Positions 40,575-55,200 of a DNA stretch of 64,000 bases are shown here, one piece after another. Origin of the DNA: Xylocopa sonorina. Taxonomy: Eukaryota > Arthropoda > Insecta > Hymenoptera > Apidae. Where the stretch lies: contig NC_135200.1 of NCBI RefSeq assembly GCF_050948175.1, forward strand, positions 6,315,001-6,379,000, read 5' to 3'. Both the position numbers and the translations under genes were made by a program. Numbering within the stretch: the stretch's first letter is position 1; every line of letters begins with the position of its first letter. The notes below the pieces were generated by a model. It worked only from the letters and a program-made list of their open reading frames with translations. It ran no database searches and was not told the origin of the DNA.

Positions 40575-43500
40575 AACGGAGAATATACGATTGCGAGCGT
40601 CGTAGAAATCGCGTCTAAAAGGGGTGGAAACGGTACTTTGAAACAGTATCCAGGCCGTCTAATGTCAGCCTTGTGGCCTGTAATCTCCGGGAAAAATGCA
40701 AGGACGCCAGGTCCGAGGAGCCGCTACCATTTCCTTTTCTAGGCGATATTCTTATCCCGAGGAACGGCCGATCATGGGATTACGGTCCGAGGGTATCGCA
40801 ATCTCGGCCCGATGAAGGCTGTTACGGGATTATCCAGTGGAACGACTTCATCGGATGCCACTCGATATCCTTTAATCCCTTATAATACGGAAAAGTTACT
40901 CGGCTCGAGCCGTGGCAGAAGTTATTGCGGCGGAATCAAACGCCGCGTACCCCGTTCGCGTGTTTTTATTTCCTCCCTCGAGGGATCCGAGCAATTTTAC
41001 CAGCCGCTCTCTAATTATTTCGAGCGTTATGTTTGACGTTATCCGAGAGCGAAGTCAAACAGGCCACGGCGTCGCGGAACGATCGAGCCGCCGCGCGGCT
41101 GTTTCCGCGTTGCGTCAGCAGATATTCGCAATTATCCGCTTCTACGTTCCCGTAGCGCGTCCTCTTTCGCCGTCGTTCGCGTCTCCGGGGCCAGCGCGTT
41201 CGAGCGAGGCAAAAGGCGTCAAGTGACTCTCGCGAGGCCCTCCGCCTGTGCGTTCTACCTACCGCTTAGCGTCTAGCACCAACGACCAATCGACATTCCA
41301 CGATGGAAACGACGGAGCGCGTGCATATACGTCTCTCGCCGGCTCTCGGTTTGTCATCCTCTTCGCTGGCTTCCGCCGGAGTGGCGCTCGGACGGTAAAT
41401 CTTCGTCCGCGTCCCGAGTTCTTCGAGAGGCATCGATTTAACGGCCGCGAGGCACGTCCGCGAGGAGCAATCGGCGGGACGTTACGCAACGGACGTCGAC
41501 GGGTATCCGTGGGCACGGTGGGACCCGGGCACGATGCCCGGGATACGGTGTTCAGTTTGCTTTGGACGAAGTGGCGCGTCATGGAGGAAGATTGCACGCG
41601 GACGGTCCAGCGGTCGTTACTTGAGCCGCGTTCGCTCGCCTCGGCCCTCTCGCATTAAGCCCCTTTTTATCCCGCCCAACGAGATAAAGAAACGCCAAGT
41701 TCCGCTTTGGTAGCCGCGCGGCGGGCACCGTGGAGAACGCGGATCGGCAGAAAAAATCAATCAAGGTTGAAGATGAACGATGCAAGCTCGCTGCCCGTTC
41801 GAGCACGCGTTTTTAACGCGCCTGCCGACCTCGCGAGCTTCTCTGTATATTAAATTATTACCCGATTTATCCGCGACATTATTCACCACTGTCACTCGCA
41901 GAAATTGCTCGCCGGGGATATAAAGTATCAGGTTTCAACCTCGAATTGATTTAACACATTATTACGATACCCGATTCGATTTAGTTATTACTCAAATTCC
42001 AACCGACGCCGCGACGTATCATAAATCGCCAGGGGCGTAGAATACACAGACGTTGACAATGCGAGCGCGCAACGGAGACAGGATTAATTTACGACCATCC
42101 TCCGCGGGTGATACCATTCGCCTCTGAATGACCGTGACGTATCCGTCCGTCAAGCAACGCCACGTTCCTCAAAGAGATCAAAGACGACAAGGCTGCAATT
42201 GAGCCTGGGACAGAATAGCCCAGGCAGGATCTGCGTCCCACGTTCTCGCCGTGAACGACGCTGCTACCCTCCGCGCTATTTCTGTCGGACGTCCCAGACG
42301 TAAAGAGGTCGAAGACACGTCGTTGGATCACCTGGCGGGTATCGGGGCATCCCCTCGGACGGTTTAAAGGACGAGGAACGCGGGATACCGCTAGTTTGCA
42401 TAATAATTAATCACCGGCATTCTTCATAACGGACAATTTCCGGCGCTCCCTGGATCGTAACTAACCGCGTCTGCCAATAATGGCAGCTGGAAAGGAGGAA
42501 TAGCTGATAACGGAAGAGCCGCGCGGTGGTTGCGTGGAAGACCGCGATGCAGCCTGTACAGCTACGCGTACCACGGCTGGCTGGGCACTTTCGAAGAAAT
42601 ATCGAGCGTAATTTCCATTACCTCACCGTCGTGGATTAGTCGGACGTGGGGATCGAACGGCTCACGCATCCTCCGCCGCGGCTGGATCGTCGTTCGGATC
42701 GGAGCGTTAACACCGGTGGGCCCGTCCCATCTTGCACGAGGAAGCGAGTGGAAACGAAGAAACAGCCGGAAACGTAAAGCATTATGTAACCCGCCGGTAG
42801 ATTACCCTGGCAACGATGTTACGCTCGCATTACGCTCGACGAACGCAAAGAACGGCTTAAGTAGCGTTATAAATCCTCGCGGCGATGTCCGGGGGAGATA
42901 ATGACATCGGGAACACGGTAGGAACGGGCGTTGATTCCTAACGCGTCGGATTCCTGAGAAATTTCGCGCTCGCGTTTCGCAGGGGCCGCGATAAGCTTCC
43001 ATCTTCCGAGTCATAAAACAACAGCTGACGACGCCTTTCTCCTTTCCTCTTCTTTCGACGCGAGGACTGGCGAGAGTAAGGAAGCAGGGTAGGTAGAAAG
43101 GAGCGCGTCTCGATGAGAGCCGGTTGCAGCGGGATCGCGTCATTAGGAGCGGCGGGACAGAGCTGCGAGGCGGTAAAAAATTTTAATCGAAAACCGTGTT
43201 GCCCGTGTTCCACGCGACGTGAAAGAGGGAGCGACGGGATATCCGCGGCTCGAGCCCTTAAATCACATCCCTTTCCGAGAACCTATCGATTCGCCAGCCG
43301 TCCCGGGCGCCATTATCGCCGAACACGTTCTGAATTATGCACAACAACGGGGGCGACGTGATCCGCTCGAAGACGCGTCTCGTTTCGTGTACGGTCCAGC
43401 GCGTAATTGATGGTCTCTAATCGACTGGAGATTACAACGTGGCGTGTTTTAATTACCACGATCACGGTGCATGCCCTTCCTGTTATTACGCGATCCGATG

Positions 43501-46500
43501 GGCAGCCGCGCGATCTGAACGCCTGAGAGATTCGAATCGGCTCCTCTCCCGGGGATGATCGCGATCGCGACACACCGCGCGTACGTACCTCCTGCCGCGT
43601 ACATCCGCCGTCGATTATCCTACCCGCGGTCGGCGTGGACCGCCGCCATTTTAATTTCGTGCAAATTGCCTCGATGATCGTTCGACCGGCGCTGCTTAGC
43701 TATTTACGTATCTCTAATATCAGGCTCGCGTACCGTGTGGCTCGCGCGACGCAAAAAACCCGCGTAATTGGATTACCGCGCGGCTGCTTAGAAGGGGTGG
43801 ATGCAGGCAGATGCGTCGGAACCTGTTCCTCCGCGCGGTCCCCGTCTACTTTGTGGCGAAATTAATCTCACGATTACCGTGCCCTCGGATCGCACTCATC
43901 CGGGAAACGGCTCGAGGTAGAGAGAGGCGAAATTACAGGGATAGAGGTGCGGGAAAGAATCCTCGAGTTACGACGGGACGTTGCGCGAATAAACCAGAGC
44001 GATGCGGATGCGCGTAGTCCGTGGGCGAGGTTCGCGGGCCCCTTGGGAGTACCGAGCGGAATAGACAGCGCGCAAGAACGACGACGAAACGGCCACTTAT
44101 GGATTACCCGTGAAGAAGTCGTTGCATTCCAGGGCGAGGGGAAGGGGTGCGGTCGTGTTTACACGACCCGTGCACTTCGCGCCGGAAACTCGCGGAAGGC
44201 CAGGGCTCCGAGTTTGCCCTGGTCGCGGCGCGCCGGGTTACGATAGAGAGCCATGGGAATGCGAGGGACCCTGGATGGAAAAAGGCTCTCGTCAAACAAA
44301 AAAGGGACCCTCGCTTTTATCGCGGCTTCTAAATTGCCTCTTTCTCTTCTCTGAACTCGCCCCTGCTTTCTGCGCCGCGACGAACGCGAGATACGGGGAG
44401 AAGAGGAAAATCGAAGAGGGTCGCGAACGATGAAGAAGGGAAAGCGTGGTGGCGCGCTCGAAAGGACTGTCGATAACGAGGTTCTGCCGTGGAAACGGGG
44501 GGTGAACGTGGGTTGTAGCGGAGGTGTCGAGAGGTTCCGCAAATAGTGGTCCGAGAAGCGTGAAGTCTTTGCTCGAGTAGGAGAGAAGGGACCAACGGGG
44601 ACTCTGGTATCAAATTGGATAAAAAGCGACTTCCGTTATTATGGAGAAGAGTCACGATGTTCGAAATACCTGAGCGAGGACGCAGAGGACGGAATGGAAA
44701 TTGTTTCGTCGCTGTCTATGAATTTTTCCACCGTCTCTGCGTTTAATGAAAGAGCGAAGTTACCGGCGAGGAACGGTCTGGGGGTAGAGCGGCATTGAGA
44801 AGAAGGAACCACCAACTAGGAAGAAGGAAAACGGCGGTTGGCGTGGATGATGGGATTACGGCTTTATTACTTTTTCCAGATATATAAGGGAGATACGTAC
44901 GAAGGCAGGATGCGAAGAATGCGAGTAACTTACGGCCGAGTTATGTGTGCGCGGTAATAATATCGACTTAATTGTACGCTGGCGAAAGGTTACTCTGCTG
45001 CTTGCGCAACACTCAGGGGTAACGATAAAACTTTGCGAGCCTCGCAGAAACTGCGTCTTCCCAGACTGCAACTTTGAACAGTTTCTCTGGTATTCAACCT
45101 TTGCGTGCGAATTTTTAATAGAACGTCGAGCAAAGAAGATCGCGGTGGCTTAATTCTTCGCGAAGAAACATAGAACTATTCGTTTATGAACGAAATTATC
45201 TTTAAATACTCTTTATCCTTTGTACCGTTCTCCCGATCGCGGTCGACTCGACGTTTCGCTCGAACCGTGATGACCGAAACGATCTCCCTTTCGTTTAACG
45301 AAAATGAATGCGGCGCGCACACCGTAAAATGGATGCGCGTCTGAAAGGGAATCGCCGCGCGCCACCGGCAAATTGCTAAAATTTAATAATCACAGTAATG
45401 AATGCGCGCGAGGCTTAAGTAATAATAACCAGTAACATCAGCAGGACCGAAAGTAACCGGGAGTGCGCGTCCGTGAGGTGGTTTCCCGCGAGACCGTGGC
45501 AGGCGAGGAAGAGAACAATAAAAAACTAGAAAAGGAAGAAATGAAGAAGAAAAGAAAAGAGTGAAAAAATGAGAAGAGCGATGGCTATCGCCACGGAGGT
45601 TGCGGGCACCCGGCCCCCATTGCGATCTTTCGAGGAGATATTATAATACCAGGGGAATCGCCGGGCATCTTGCGGTAATACTCGTTATTACGTGCTGCTG
45701 AGCGATCGAACGATCGATCGACACAGAGGGGACGTTTCAATCGCGACGCAGAACTCCGCGAGGATGGCCAGGATAAACGAGGGGGACCTTTGAATAACCC
45801 GATGCGCTCGCCCAAGACACTTACGACATGCTCGAACGGCCCGCGCCGTCCTCGAAAAACCGAATGATAGTAGTTCGAGGTTATTACGTCGGAAACGATT
45901 AGGCTGCCCGACCGGCGAACAGATACCGCCTCGATTCTCCAGTATCTCGCGAGGACGCGACGCGTCGCCGTCGTCTTGGTATATACGCGTATACAGATGG
46001 ATGTCAGCGTGCTTTTATCGAGTTATTTTACGGCGTCCCTATTTATACGTGCATGTTAGTCACGCATCGGTTATTAATAAGGACGATGGAACGCTTGTTG
46101 CGTGCCTCCAACGACAAAATTATGTGAACTGGAATGAACGATGAAAATGCTCTCTCAAAATTGTACGATCTTAGGCCATCGATCGAGACGTATGATTAGC
46201 GAGAGTCTCGAGAAGCAAAAATGTTAATGCCACGGGTAATCTTCATTCGACGGCGTGGTTTACGGGGTGCATCCTCGCGAGCGTGCACCGAAATTCCGTG
46301 AAATCGATAAATTTCTATAAGAGAGGGAGCGGGGGGAAGTGCTGGGAGGGTAGAAAAAAAGTCGGAGAAAGAAGTGGAACCGGTCGATCGGGGCGGATTC
46401 CTAAGAATCACCGAGTGAAACACGATTTATCGGTGCGAACGGACCAAATATGGCCGAGAAGGGTAGCGCGGTGGATCCAGGTGAAGACGAGGAGTCGGCA

Positions 46501-49500
46501 GGCTTATCCCCGACCCCCGCGGTAATTCTAGCTCAGGTAGATCTATAAATAGAGACCCGTGGTACATGATGCCCGACCTGTTGCTCGAGCATCCTCGTGT
46601 GAACGTCGAGGCCCTGAGTAATCGAACCCCGTTGTTCCGAGAGTGCCTTCCCGGGGAATGCGCGCCAGCCGCCTCACGTACCGCCGTTCCACCGTGCCCA
46701 AAAGCACTCGCCTCTTCGAGAGGTCATTAGGCGTAATGAATACCCGATAGCCCCTTAACCCGCAATATAATCGCCAACGGCGAGCCTCTAAACACGAGCG
46801 AGAACCGCCGCGGCGAGCCTCTTCCATGACTTGGCCCGCGTGCTAATGATTTCTCCCGGTAATAATCCGCCATCCCGGCGGACGTTCCTCCCTCGCGGTA
46901 CGCGCCGCGCTGACTTTCCTTTGTTAAGCGCAATTTGTGCCGTTTCACACGAGCGGGCACGGTTACAATAACGCTGATGAATCGGACGATCCTGTCGCTG
47001 GTTGCTCGACGAGGTACTCCTTTCTACGCTGGTGCTCGCGATCAAGTACTGTACGAACGTCGCAGAAGTCTGCGTCGCGTAAAGTGATTAAGAGTCCAGC
47101 GTCGGACAATCCCTAACAACCCCTCTTCTCTTAGGAACGAGAACCTCGAACGCGATTTTCCCTATTCTCGCCACGAACCGGAGGACCGTACGCGGTTCTC
47201 CACGCGGTGCAACGACTCCTCTCGCAGTTCAGATCGCTCGTCGATGATCGCGTAACGAGCCGCCTCGACGTCAACCTGTCGAGAGGCCGCGGAGACCAGT
47301 CGGGGACCGCTCGATACTCGGCAATGCGGAAGTTGCCAGGCAGGGGTGAGACGGGACAAGGCCTTTCCCGCGGGCCAAACACCTTCGTCTCTGGACACGC
47401 GATACGCCGTATGGAACAGGGCGAACCCGGCCGAAACGGCAACGGGAATTCTCATAATTAATAACGCGGACGGCTCCCACGAGCCGTGGAAGGTTAGAGG
47501 TGTCGTCGACTGGTCTTGCTAATGGTAGCAGAGGATCACGCAAGTTTACAGTACACGTACCCGGCAATTTGCATAGCGTCGTCCGCCAGACTCCGTTCAG
47601 TGTCCACCTTCGCCGGTGATCCTTGATCCCTGAACCCGTTTGCGCCCATAAACTGAAACGCGCGGATCACGATGCAGCCGTTCGCGCGTTTGGTCCACTC
47701 CCGGTTAGCCAGCTCGACCCGGTATCAGATACAGTGGAGCAGCCTGTCCCGTGTTCGCTTCTTCCTCCTAAAGCTACTTACGGTATCGGTCATAAAACTA
47801 TTCGTTCTTTTTTTTTTCCGCTAAGACACCGAACCGACGTCTCTTTAACCTTTGCTCGTGGCGCGCACGTATACACGAAGATCTTCCAAAGGGAAAATTG
47901 ATTTAAATTATTAGTTCCGTCGAACAGGTATATACGGTACATTCCCGTACAATGTTCAAGTCGCGATCCTGGCAAACGAACCGCTCGTCGATAAGATCAG
48001 GTCGTCCGAGCATGTTTTTGGAACCAATTACCATTTATCACGAGGAATACAAATTACCTCGAACGTTCGCCGACTGATGTGGGAAGCATCCGTAATCGAA
48101 CAGGTTCCCAAGGACACGTTTCGCCAAAGCGGGACATCCAGTTACCGCGTAGGATCCGCGATAACCCATAAGCCTGCCTGTCAATTATCCAGCATTCGGT
48201 TTGTCGAATGCCCCGCTGCCCGTCGTCCCCCGGGAAGATGAAGCATCGGCTTGGACGGGTCAGCCTGCCTTTTAGGAAAGGCGGACAGATCCGTTAGTCA
48301 TTGCTGGATCGACGCCGATACTCATTCAGGGTACTTAACGTGACGGAAGCGAGGAGACGAGCTGCGTGTCACCGTGGCTCAGCTGTTCGCACGAAAATAC
48401 CGCCGTTATGGGACTGGTAAAAATGTCCGATAACCGCGGGGACGTATCTCTCGAAGGGAATTTCGATTAGCATGAAACGCACACGGGAGCAAATAAAGGG
48501 GAGATTCTCACGGCGCGCAACCATAGAACCATTAAGAGTGTGTTCCAATTAGTACTCGGCTAGGAACAAGTTGAGAGCGGTTTATCGCGAGTTTTTCCGA
48601 GCGGAAGAACCAGTTCGAACGCCGGGATGTCCCTCGTATACGCACGACAGCCGTGCCGCGGCTCGAATCGGGCATTTGCATAACACGCAACTGCGAAATC
48701 GACTTAAGATGCACGCGTGACTGATTCCGCCTCGTGGTTGCTACCACTTGTCGCCGCGGTCCCTCGACGCGGACTCGATCTCACGGCCCGTAACATCGGG
48801 AATCGTGCGGCTTGGCCAGTCTTTAGCTAATCACGGTACATCGTCGGGTATCAATGGCTAACCGGGACACAGGGGACCTGGCGGTGGAAACTTCGCCCAC
48901 GGTCCCCGCGTTAGGTGGCGGCGGCGGAGAAAAGGAGTGGAGGGACGCGGACAGTCTGTTCCCAGGTGAAGGTAATCATATTCCGCGTTCCACGGTAATG
49001 GTGAACGAACGCAGCCTCCGGGCTCTAACGGAACCTCTGGCACCAGCACCCCATTTCATCGGACCCGTGGGTGCACCTACCTGCACTTTATACTCGAGTC
49101 AAACTCCTTCGCTGCCGCAATTATCGTGCGAACAGCTGTTATCCGGGATGGAAGAGGTTCCCTGATCGTTATCAGCCTGTTGTTTCTAACTGCCGCTTCT
49201 AAGTGTCCCGTGGTTGCTCTCCCCTCTACCGATCTGCTAATAAATCCTGCGGTTAGGATCCAATTTAACTGCGCGCCTCGACGAACCGCGGGGGTCACGC
49301 GTAAGGGTTTAGCGGAGGAGAGCTTTGGATGTAGGAAATCATCGTTTATCGATGGAAATTTAAGACTGAATTTCTCGCTGTAAACGTTATTGGATAGTTA
49401 GAGTTAGGAACTACGGTTGCCTACTTGTGCGAGCTAAACTGTGCATGGTTACGCTCGTAAATTCCTACTAGATCGTTCGCGCGGAACCAAAACTGCAGCG

Positions 49501-52109
49501 CTCGAGCGTCAGTTACGTTCGATGAGTAGTCTGAAAAATTGTACGGAAAATATTGCTCGTCTCACGCGTTACTCGTCGTTGGCTATCATTACGCTTCGCC
49601 TCTCTGATACTCATCCGAATCTGTATCGTATCGTGAAATCGGTCTGTAGGTTGCGGCACGGCCGTACCGAGAGCGCAAGTGAAATTAGTCGCGGTTCGAC
49701 GAGTGCGGCCGCAACCGGGTCCTGCAAGAAGGAAAGTAACACAGCTCGCGACGAATCAGGGTGAATCGACGCGTGTGCCGATCGCGACGAAAGGGAAACA
49801 GAAAAAGATGGAAGGGGTACGACGAGCCGAGGGAGCGGAAGATGGAAAAGCGTGTACGATCTCCGCTGAAACGACGAGCGCGCTCGCATATTCATTCAGG
49901 ACGTGTCACCTCGTGGGTGTGTCGTTTCCAGCTCATCAGCGTAACGGCGTCCCTGTCGAGTAACGCGCGCCTTCGCCAGGGATGCGATAATGGGACAATG
50001 GGACGTGGATTCGTTGAATTTCGATGGAAATAGACGGGGGCAGAAAGCGGCGGCTCTTTTAATTTGGAAATTTTTGTCGCGCGTCGTGCGTGACTTCGCG
50101 GCGTGTCAAAGGGTCGAGTGGTTTTCTTTGTAAGAAGGGTTGTTGAAATTTATGAACGATCTATGCTTCGACAAGGTACTCCGCGTCGATACGCTCTCCC
50201 TTCGCATTTATAAGTTTTCGTACGTAAAATACTTGAAACTTGCAGGACAATCGAAAACCCTTTGAATAATCTTAAAATTCGTAAAACTCCCCAACGATCT
50301 TCCAATCGAGGGGGAGGCCGCCAAAGTCTGACCCCGTCATTTCTCCGCGTAACACAGTGTCTGCATTTTTCGTTGGCGAATACTTCGGCAAGGTGAACGA
50401 GGTGCGCGCGGTCGTCGATGCACGTTCGCGTCCATTCACCGAATTCCCCGGTTCAATGGGCCGTATCCTGAATACGCAATGACGCGCAGCTTTTGCGCCG
50501 GCTCTCCCGAGGAGCACGGCCTGGCCTCTGTCGGCTTCCTCTGGCCGTTCCTCGCGCACGACGCCGCCGTAGGAACGCCGATGGAAGTCCATCCAGCATC
50601 GCGGGATTCATCGCGATATACTCCGAAGATGTAATTTACAAGCGTTGTTAACGAGCAGACGCGAGCCAAGGTGTCGCGAGTCGCGTTCCCTCCTGACCCT
50701 CTCGTTCTAGCTTTCGACGAACAATGAAAGCGCCGCTGGAGGAAGCGCACGGACGGGGAAGAGATGAAGTCGACGGCTCGAAGAGAAACTACCCACGCTC
50801 TTTTATCTCGTTGGCCCTTTGTATTAAGCCGCAGTCGCAACTGGTATGCGCCGGCTTCACCAAAGTCCACCTTCTCTTCCTGTCGATTCTTCTTTTTGCC
50901 CCTCCTCCCCCGCCCCGCCCGCCCTTCCGCCTCTTTCCTCCCCTTTCACCTGGCTAGACCCGTGAACCGCGTTCCTGACATACGTAATTCGTTCTCCGCC
51001 GGCTCTTATCACATCGCAGTTCGTTGACATCGCGCGAGGAAGTGCTTCATCTTGCGCCGGAGTGCAGGTTCTCTCAGTCGAGTCACCGATCGTCTCTTCG
51101 TTTTTACTCAAACGACGTGTCTTCGTCAACTTTGACGGGAATTTAATCTGGAAATCATCGCAGAGATTTCGACAGGGATTAGAAATTACACGAATATGGA
51201 TGTTTACGCGTTAAGACACTCGAATATTCTTCGAATACCCTTGTCTGTCGCCCACTATTTAAATCTACGCTTCCGCGTTCAAGTGGCCGCTCGAAGTAGT
51301 AGAAAGTTATGCTGGAAGAATCCAAGGGAACGATCGCGAATCTCTCGACGTGCCATTGACTCGTTCCCCTCAACCTTGAACTTGCCGCTGAATTTCTGAA
51401 GAGGGATTCCTGCGCGCGCGTCACCGGGAACGTAGCCGAGGCAGCCGGAAGTCGCGCGAATCCGGACACGCAGCATTCCCACGCACCCACGCCTCGTAAA
51501 TTGACGCCCCGCCCGCAGACACGCGCGTACAAACACCTTGTATTTAGCGACGCTGCTGTCTTCGCCGGATTTGTTCGCCGATGCATGCGAGCGGAATGAC
51601 GCCGGGAACACGCGCGCGCTTATTCATCCGCATCTGCATACCGCGCGGGAGTATCGCGAGAACCAGCCGGGCGAACCGCGAAGGCATGCGATTGGCTCGC
51701 TTCCAGCCCGTTGGTTACCGCACGTCCACCTGTCACGAGATGACAGTTACATTAGAATGCCACGTGACAAGATAAATGCGACTTTAACATTCACCGGGGG
51801 TAAATGAACAAGGGCCTGTTACAATTTCCTAGACCGTGGCCGCGTTCGTGATAATCGGTACTTATGCCTAATGGCTACTTGGAAGCATCGATTTTCATCG
51901 CACGAGCATCGTGACTGTCACTTCTCTGCTGTGGTATCTAAAAAAGGGATGATCGATCGTGTTACTGTTGAATAGATATATGATATTAACTGTTCGATCG
52001 CAGTTTACGTGAAAGTAATTGCGAAATAAAGTTTGGGATTTTTAGACTTAAAGATCAAACGGCGGGAACGAGACGAACGCGACTAACAGTACGTTTTTCA
52101 TGGTTTCAG

Positions 52110-52213
52110 GAAACGGAAGAAGTGTGCCGACATGTCGGCCTTGAGCGCCGGGCCCTGTCGACCCGGGATTATACTCTGTCTGGCTGTTCTACTGGCATCG
52201 CAATCCAATTCTG
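52110..52213 (+). CDS. Tnc: Tenectin exon 2: end of 5'UTR, start codon and signal peptide
   Basis: A 3' splice site (tttcag, AG at 52108-52109) precedes 22 nt of leader and the ATG at 52132. The encoded peptide has a basic/polar start and a hydrophobic core, IILCLAVLLA, then SQSNS: a typical secretory signal. The exon ends at 52213 before a strong gtgagt donor, leaving one base of codon 28 (phase 1). Joined to the exon at 61968, codon 28 becomes GCG (Ala), giving SNSA-PVYD, a plausible signal-peptidase site formed across the junction. The acceptor immediately upstream means at least one noncoding exon lies further 5'. Confidence 0.82.
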
Positions 52214-55200
52214 GTGAGTTTTCGAGGGGATCCGCCGCAGGAACTTCCTCTGGAGCGAACCCGTTCCCCAACCTGCGCGAGACTTTTATCTACTGCTTTG
52301 CCCCGCTCGAACGCGCCGCGTACACGCTAGACGCGTCGAAACCTACCTCATTTGACGGCGAACAAGTGTACGTGATACGGCGCGAAGAAGAAGTCTCGAC
52401 GAGGCGGAACGCTGCTTTTTTCCTCGGCCAGACTTCCTTCTTCGCGTCTTCCTTTAGAAAAAGAAAGAGATACCGGTATCACGATCGCAGACAACCATTT
52501 CAAATTCACGAAATACGATAAAAAGAAAGAAACAGCGGTACTTGAAATAATTGCTTCAACGTATCGAATCGTATTCTATCGATCTACCTAAACAGTAACA
52601 AACATGTAAAAAAAGAACGCGAAGAAGAAACATAAAGGAAGATCCTCTTGCGTCAGACACACGCGCACGCGTCTTCTCGAGCCTCGTTTTTTAAAACGAC
52701 CATACTCTACGACTAACCCGAGCAGCCGATGTCTGAATGAGCAAGCCAGGCTCCGTCAGGACATCGAACCTATCTTTGCCCATAGCTCCCCACCCAGCAG
52801 GGGGAACAGTCTTACCTCATAACGCTCACCTCTGGCATCAGCCACGACGAGGGGTCCGAAGGTGGTTTCCCATGGACCTGGCACACCATATTCGTTCTTC
52901 GACGCGACTCGCGGCCGTCCCAGAGCGGCCCCGTCTTCTCCATCACGAGCCACGCTCTTCGAGGTATCGCGTAGGCCTCTTCCGTTTACGTCGAGCCGGT
53001 TTCGAATTACGTGTACATATCCGTGCCTGCTGTTCACGGCCGGCGATCGATCGGATCGCGGCCGACTGACAGATTCGATCGGGACCGATTAGTCATCTCG
53101 CTCCCCTGTGGCAACGCGACGCGTCGCTGCATTGTAAATCGCTCGAAAAGACCGGGGAGACCACTTTCACCTGCATCGCCGTTGCGTCACGCGAAACTCG
53201 AGGTCAAGTTCGTGGGAAACGAGCGGTGCACCGCGATGCAGACGTAAATTCATCCATCTCTCGCCGTTCCCCCCGCGTTGCACCTTGAACTTTACGGCTG
53301 GCTCTGTGAGAGTCGTTCCTTTGCTTCGAGTTTCTGGTCCAACCTTCCATAACGGTTTCATGCTCCGCGACACTCTCCACGTCGGATTATCATTTCGCCT
53401 CTTCCGCTTTTTTTTTGTTTCTCTCTTTTTACGGTGGAAGGTCTCCGTTTTATACGCCACGCGATCCTCCGTGGATTACCAAGGAGGACGTTCAACGACG
53501 GAGGACGTCCTTCCTGAAAATTGTACGCTAACTAAATTTTAATAGCCTCCGCATCCTTCGTGGGTCCTCCGCGAGGACGTCACGGAACACGAGTTAACAA
53601 TCGTTGTTCCATTCTAACAAACCAAGCGATAGCATCGTAACGCGAAATTACCAATCAAAGTTCTGTTACCTCTATTCTCATTCCGCCTGTCCTACAAGGT
53701 TCACCAGCGCCCGTATCGAATCCCAATTAAGCGTCGACGTTTAATTCGGAATTTATATTAACCCCCTCTCGGGCGTCCATTGTCACGAGGCGTCGCAACG
53801 CGCGCACGGTTTTAACAGACGACGGGCGTTAATACAGACACCCATCGGCTTCTGTCGCGCGGGAAGAACGGATACGGGAAAAATGCAAACGCCTGTAATT
53901 GCTTCCTGGATCTTAGTCATCCTTCTCATGATCTATCAATGCCAGGGTACGGAATCGATCCTGTTTCCCGACGCAACGCGCGCCACCAAGGATCATTCTC
54001 GGAACAGCGTGTTACCTCGAACACGGCGACGTGCAAAAACGTTGCATCGTCAATGAGAACTCATTGGAGATGCAACGTTTTTGCCACGACCCAGCCCCTC
54101 CTCCTCTTCCTTTCCCCTTCACCACCCCGCCACGTTACCCCCCTCGACAATTGGCTGGTTCGACGAACACCGAGGCACGGACAAGTGCACGAGGAGGAAC
54201 GATTCGACTCTTCGTGTCCGCGTGCTCTTTCCCCGCGATCCTTCCATACCCTTTTTTTCCCAAATAGATCACTAGGTGATCCTGTCCCGCGCGTGCACCA
54301 CTATCCCAGCCGTTTTTGCCGCGACCCTCCCCGTTCGGAGCGTGCTCGAGATCGACGCGCTCGATCCTGGCACGATCCAACCAACCGACGTGACTCTCCT
54401 GCAGTCGATCGGCGCGTTTGACGGACGTTTGCATTCGAAAAAGGGATCGATATTCCCGACGTATCGCGATCTTCCACCGGGACGAAACAGTCCGCTGGTG
54501 AAAAAAAAGCTCCACGACTTTCGTTAGCCACTTTGTCGGGTCGGGTCTTTGAATTGGAGCCTCGCAACGCTTCTTGTCCACGATGTCTTCGACCAGACGA
54601 TCTCGCGTGAAATTCTTCGCGGTCATTCGATCGAAAGGTGACCACCGTTCGTACGTTCTTCGAACACGAAGAAGCGAGGAACGTCCGATTCCATCTGGAT
54701 TGCGCTCACTTTCCGGGTAATCCATCGATCGTTGCTTCTCGTGTCGGACGGCGATTATCGATCTCCGGTCGGGTGACACGTCGATCGACGCGAGGCGAGC
54801 AAAAAAGTTGACTGAAAACTGACGTCGATGGCGTAACCGAGGGACGAGATTTCGAGATCGTCGCGGAAACGATCTCTACCGGGGCCAACCGCTGTAAAAG
54901 AGGCGGCGGGAGGGGAGAAGGGGGGTAAAAAATGCGCGCGGCTGATACACAGCTGCACGAATAGCGGTTCCTGTACTTGCCTGCATCCACGTGATGCTGT
55001 GAATTCTGGTCAAACCTGTGTTGCCTCTGAAGAGACGATCTCGGCTCGCTCCTCCGGATGTCACTGACCGCGTACCTCACCGTTGCCCACTTACGGCCCG
55101 TGTCGTCGCACCTGACCCTCCGGCCGTTCCATATTTATGCCTTAATGCCGGCCAAAGTGTCGTTATCTTCGAGCATCATCGAGCCGTCGGGGCTCGCGTG

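Larger units (their letters stand above)
24723..52109 (+). other. Putative tenectin intron 1 (about 27 kb), no supported gene
   Basis: It begins gtaagt and ends tttcag if the 24300-24722 exon is right. Read on both strands, it shows scattered open frames rich in Arg/Ser/Pro with no family signature, no clear exon chain, and simple repeats: GA at 25365-25387, (GAC)n at 26490-26517, CT at 32972-33004, 33416-33437 and 36892-36906, GA at 40557-40574. A perfect 11-bp inverted repeat lies at 31535-31565. A long first intron commonly holds enhancers, but I cannot place any from the sequence alone. Confidence 0.35.

Noticed and set aside
53939..54421. 160-codon ATG frame overlapping the nested-gene candidate in another frame
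   Set aside because: No signal peptide or domain; becomes Arg/Asp-rich; the frame starting at 53883 has the better start context and signal sequence.
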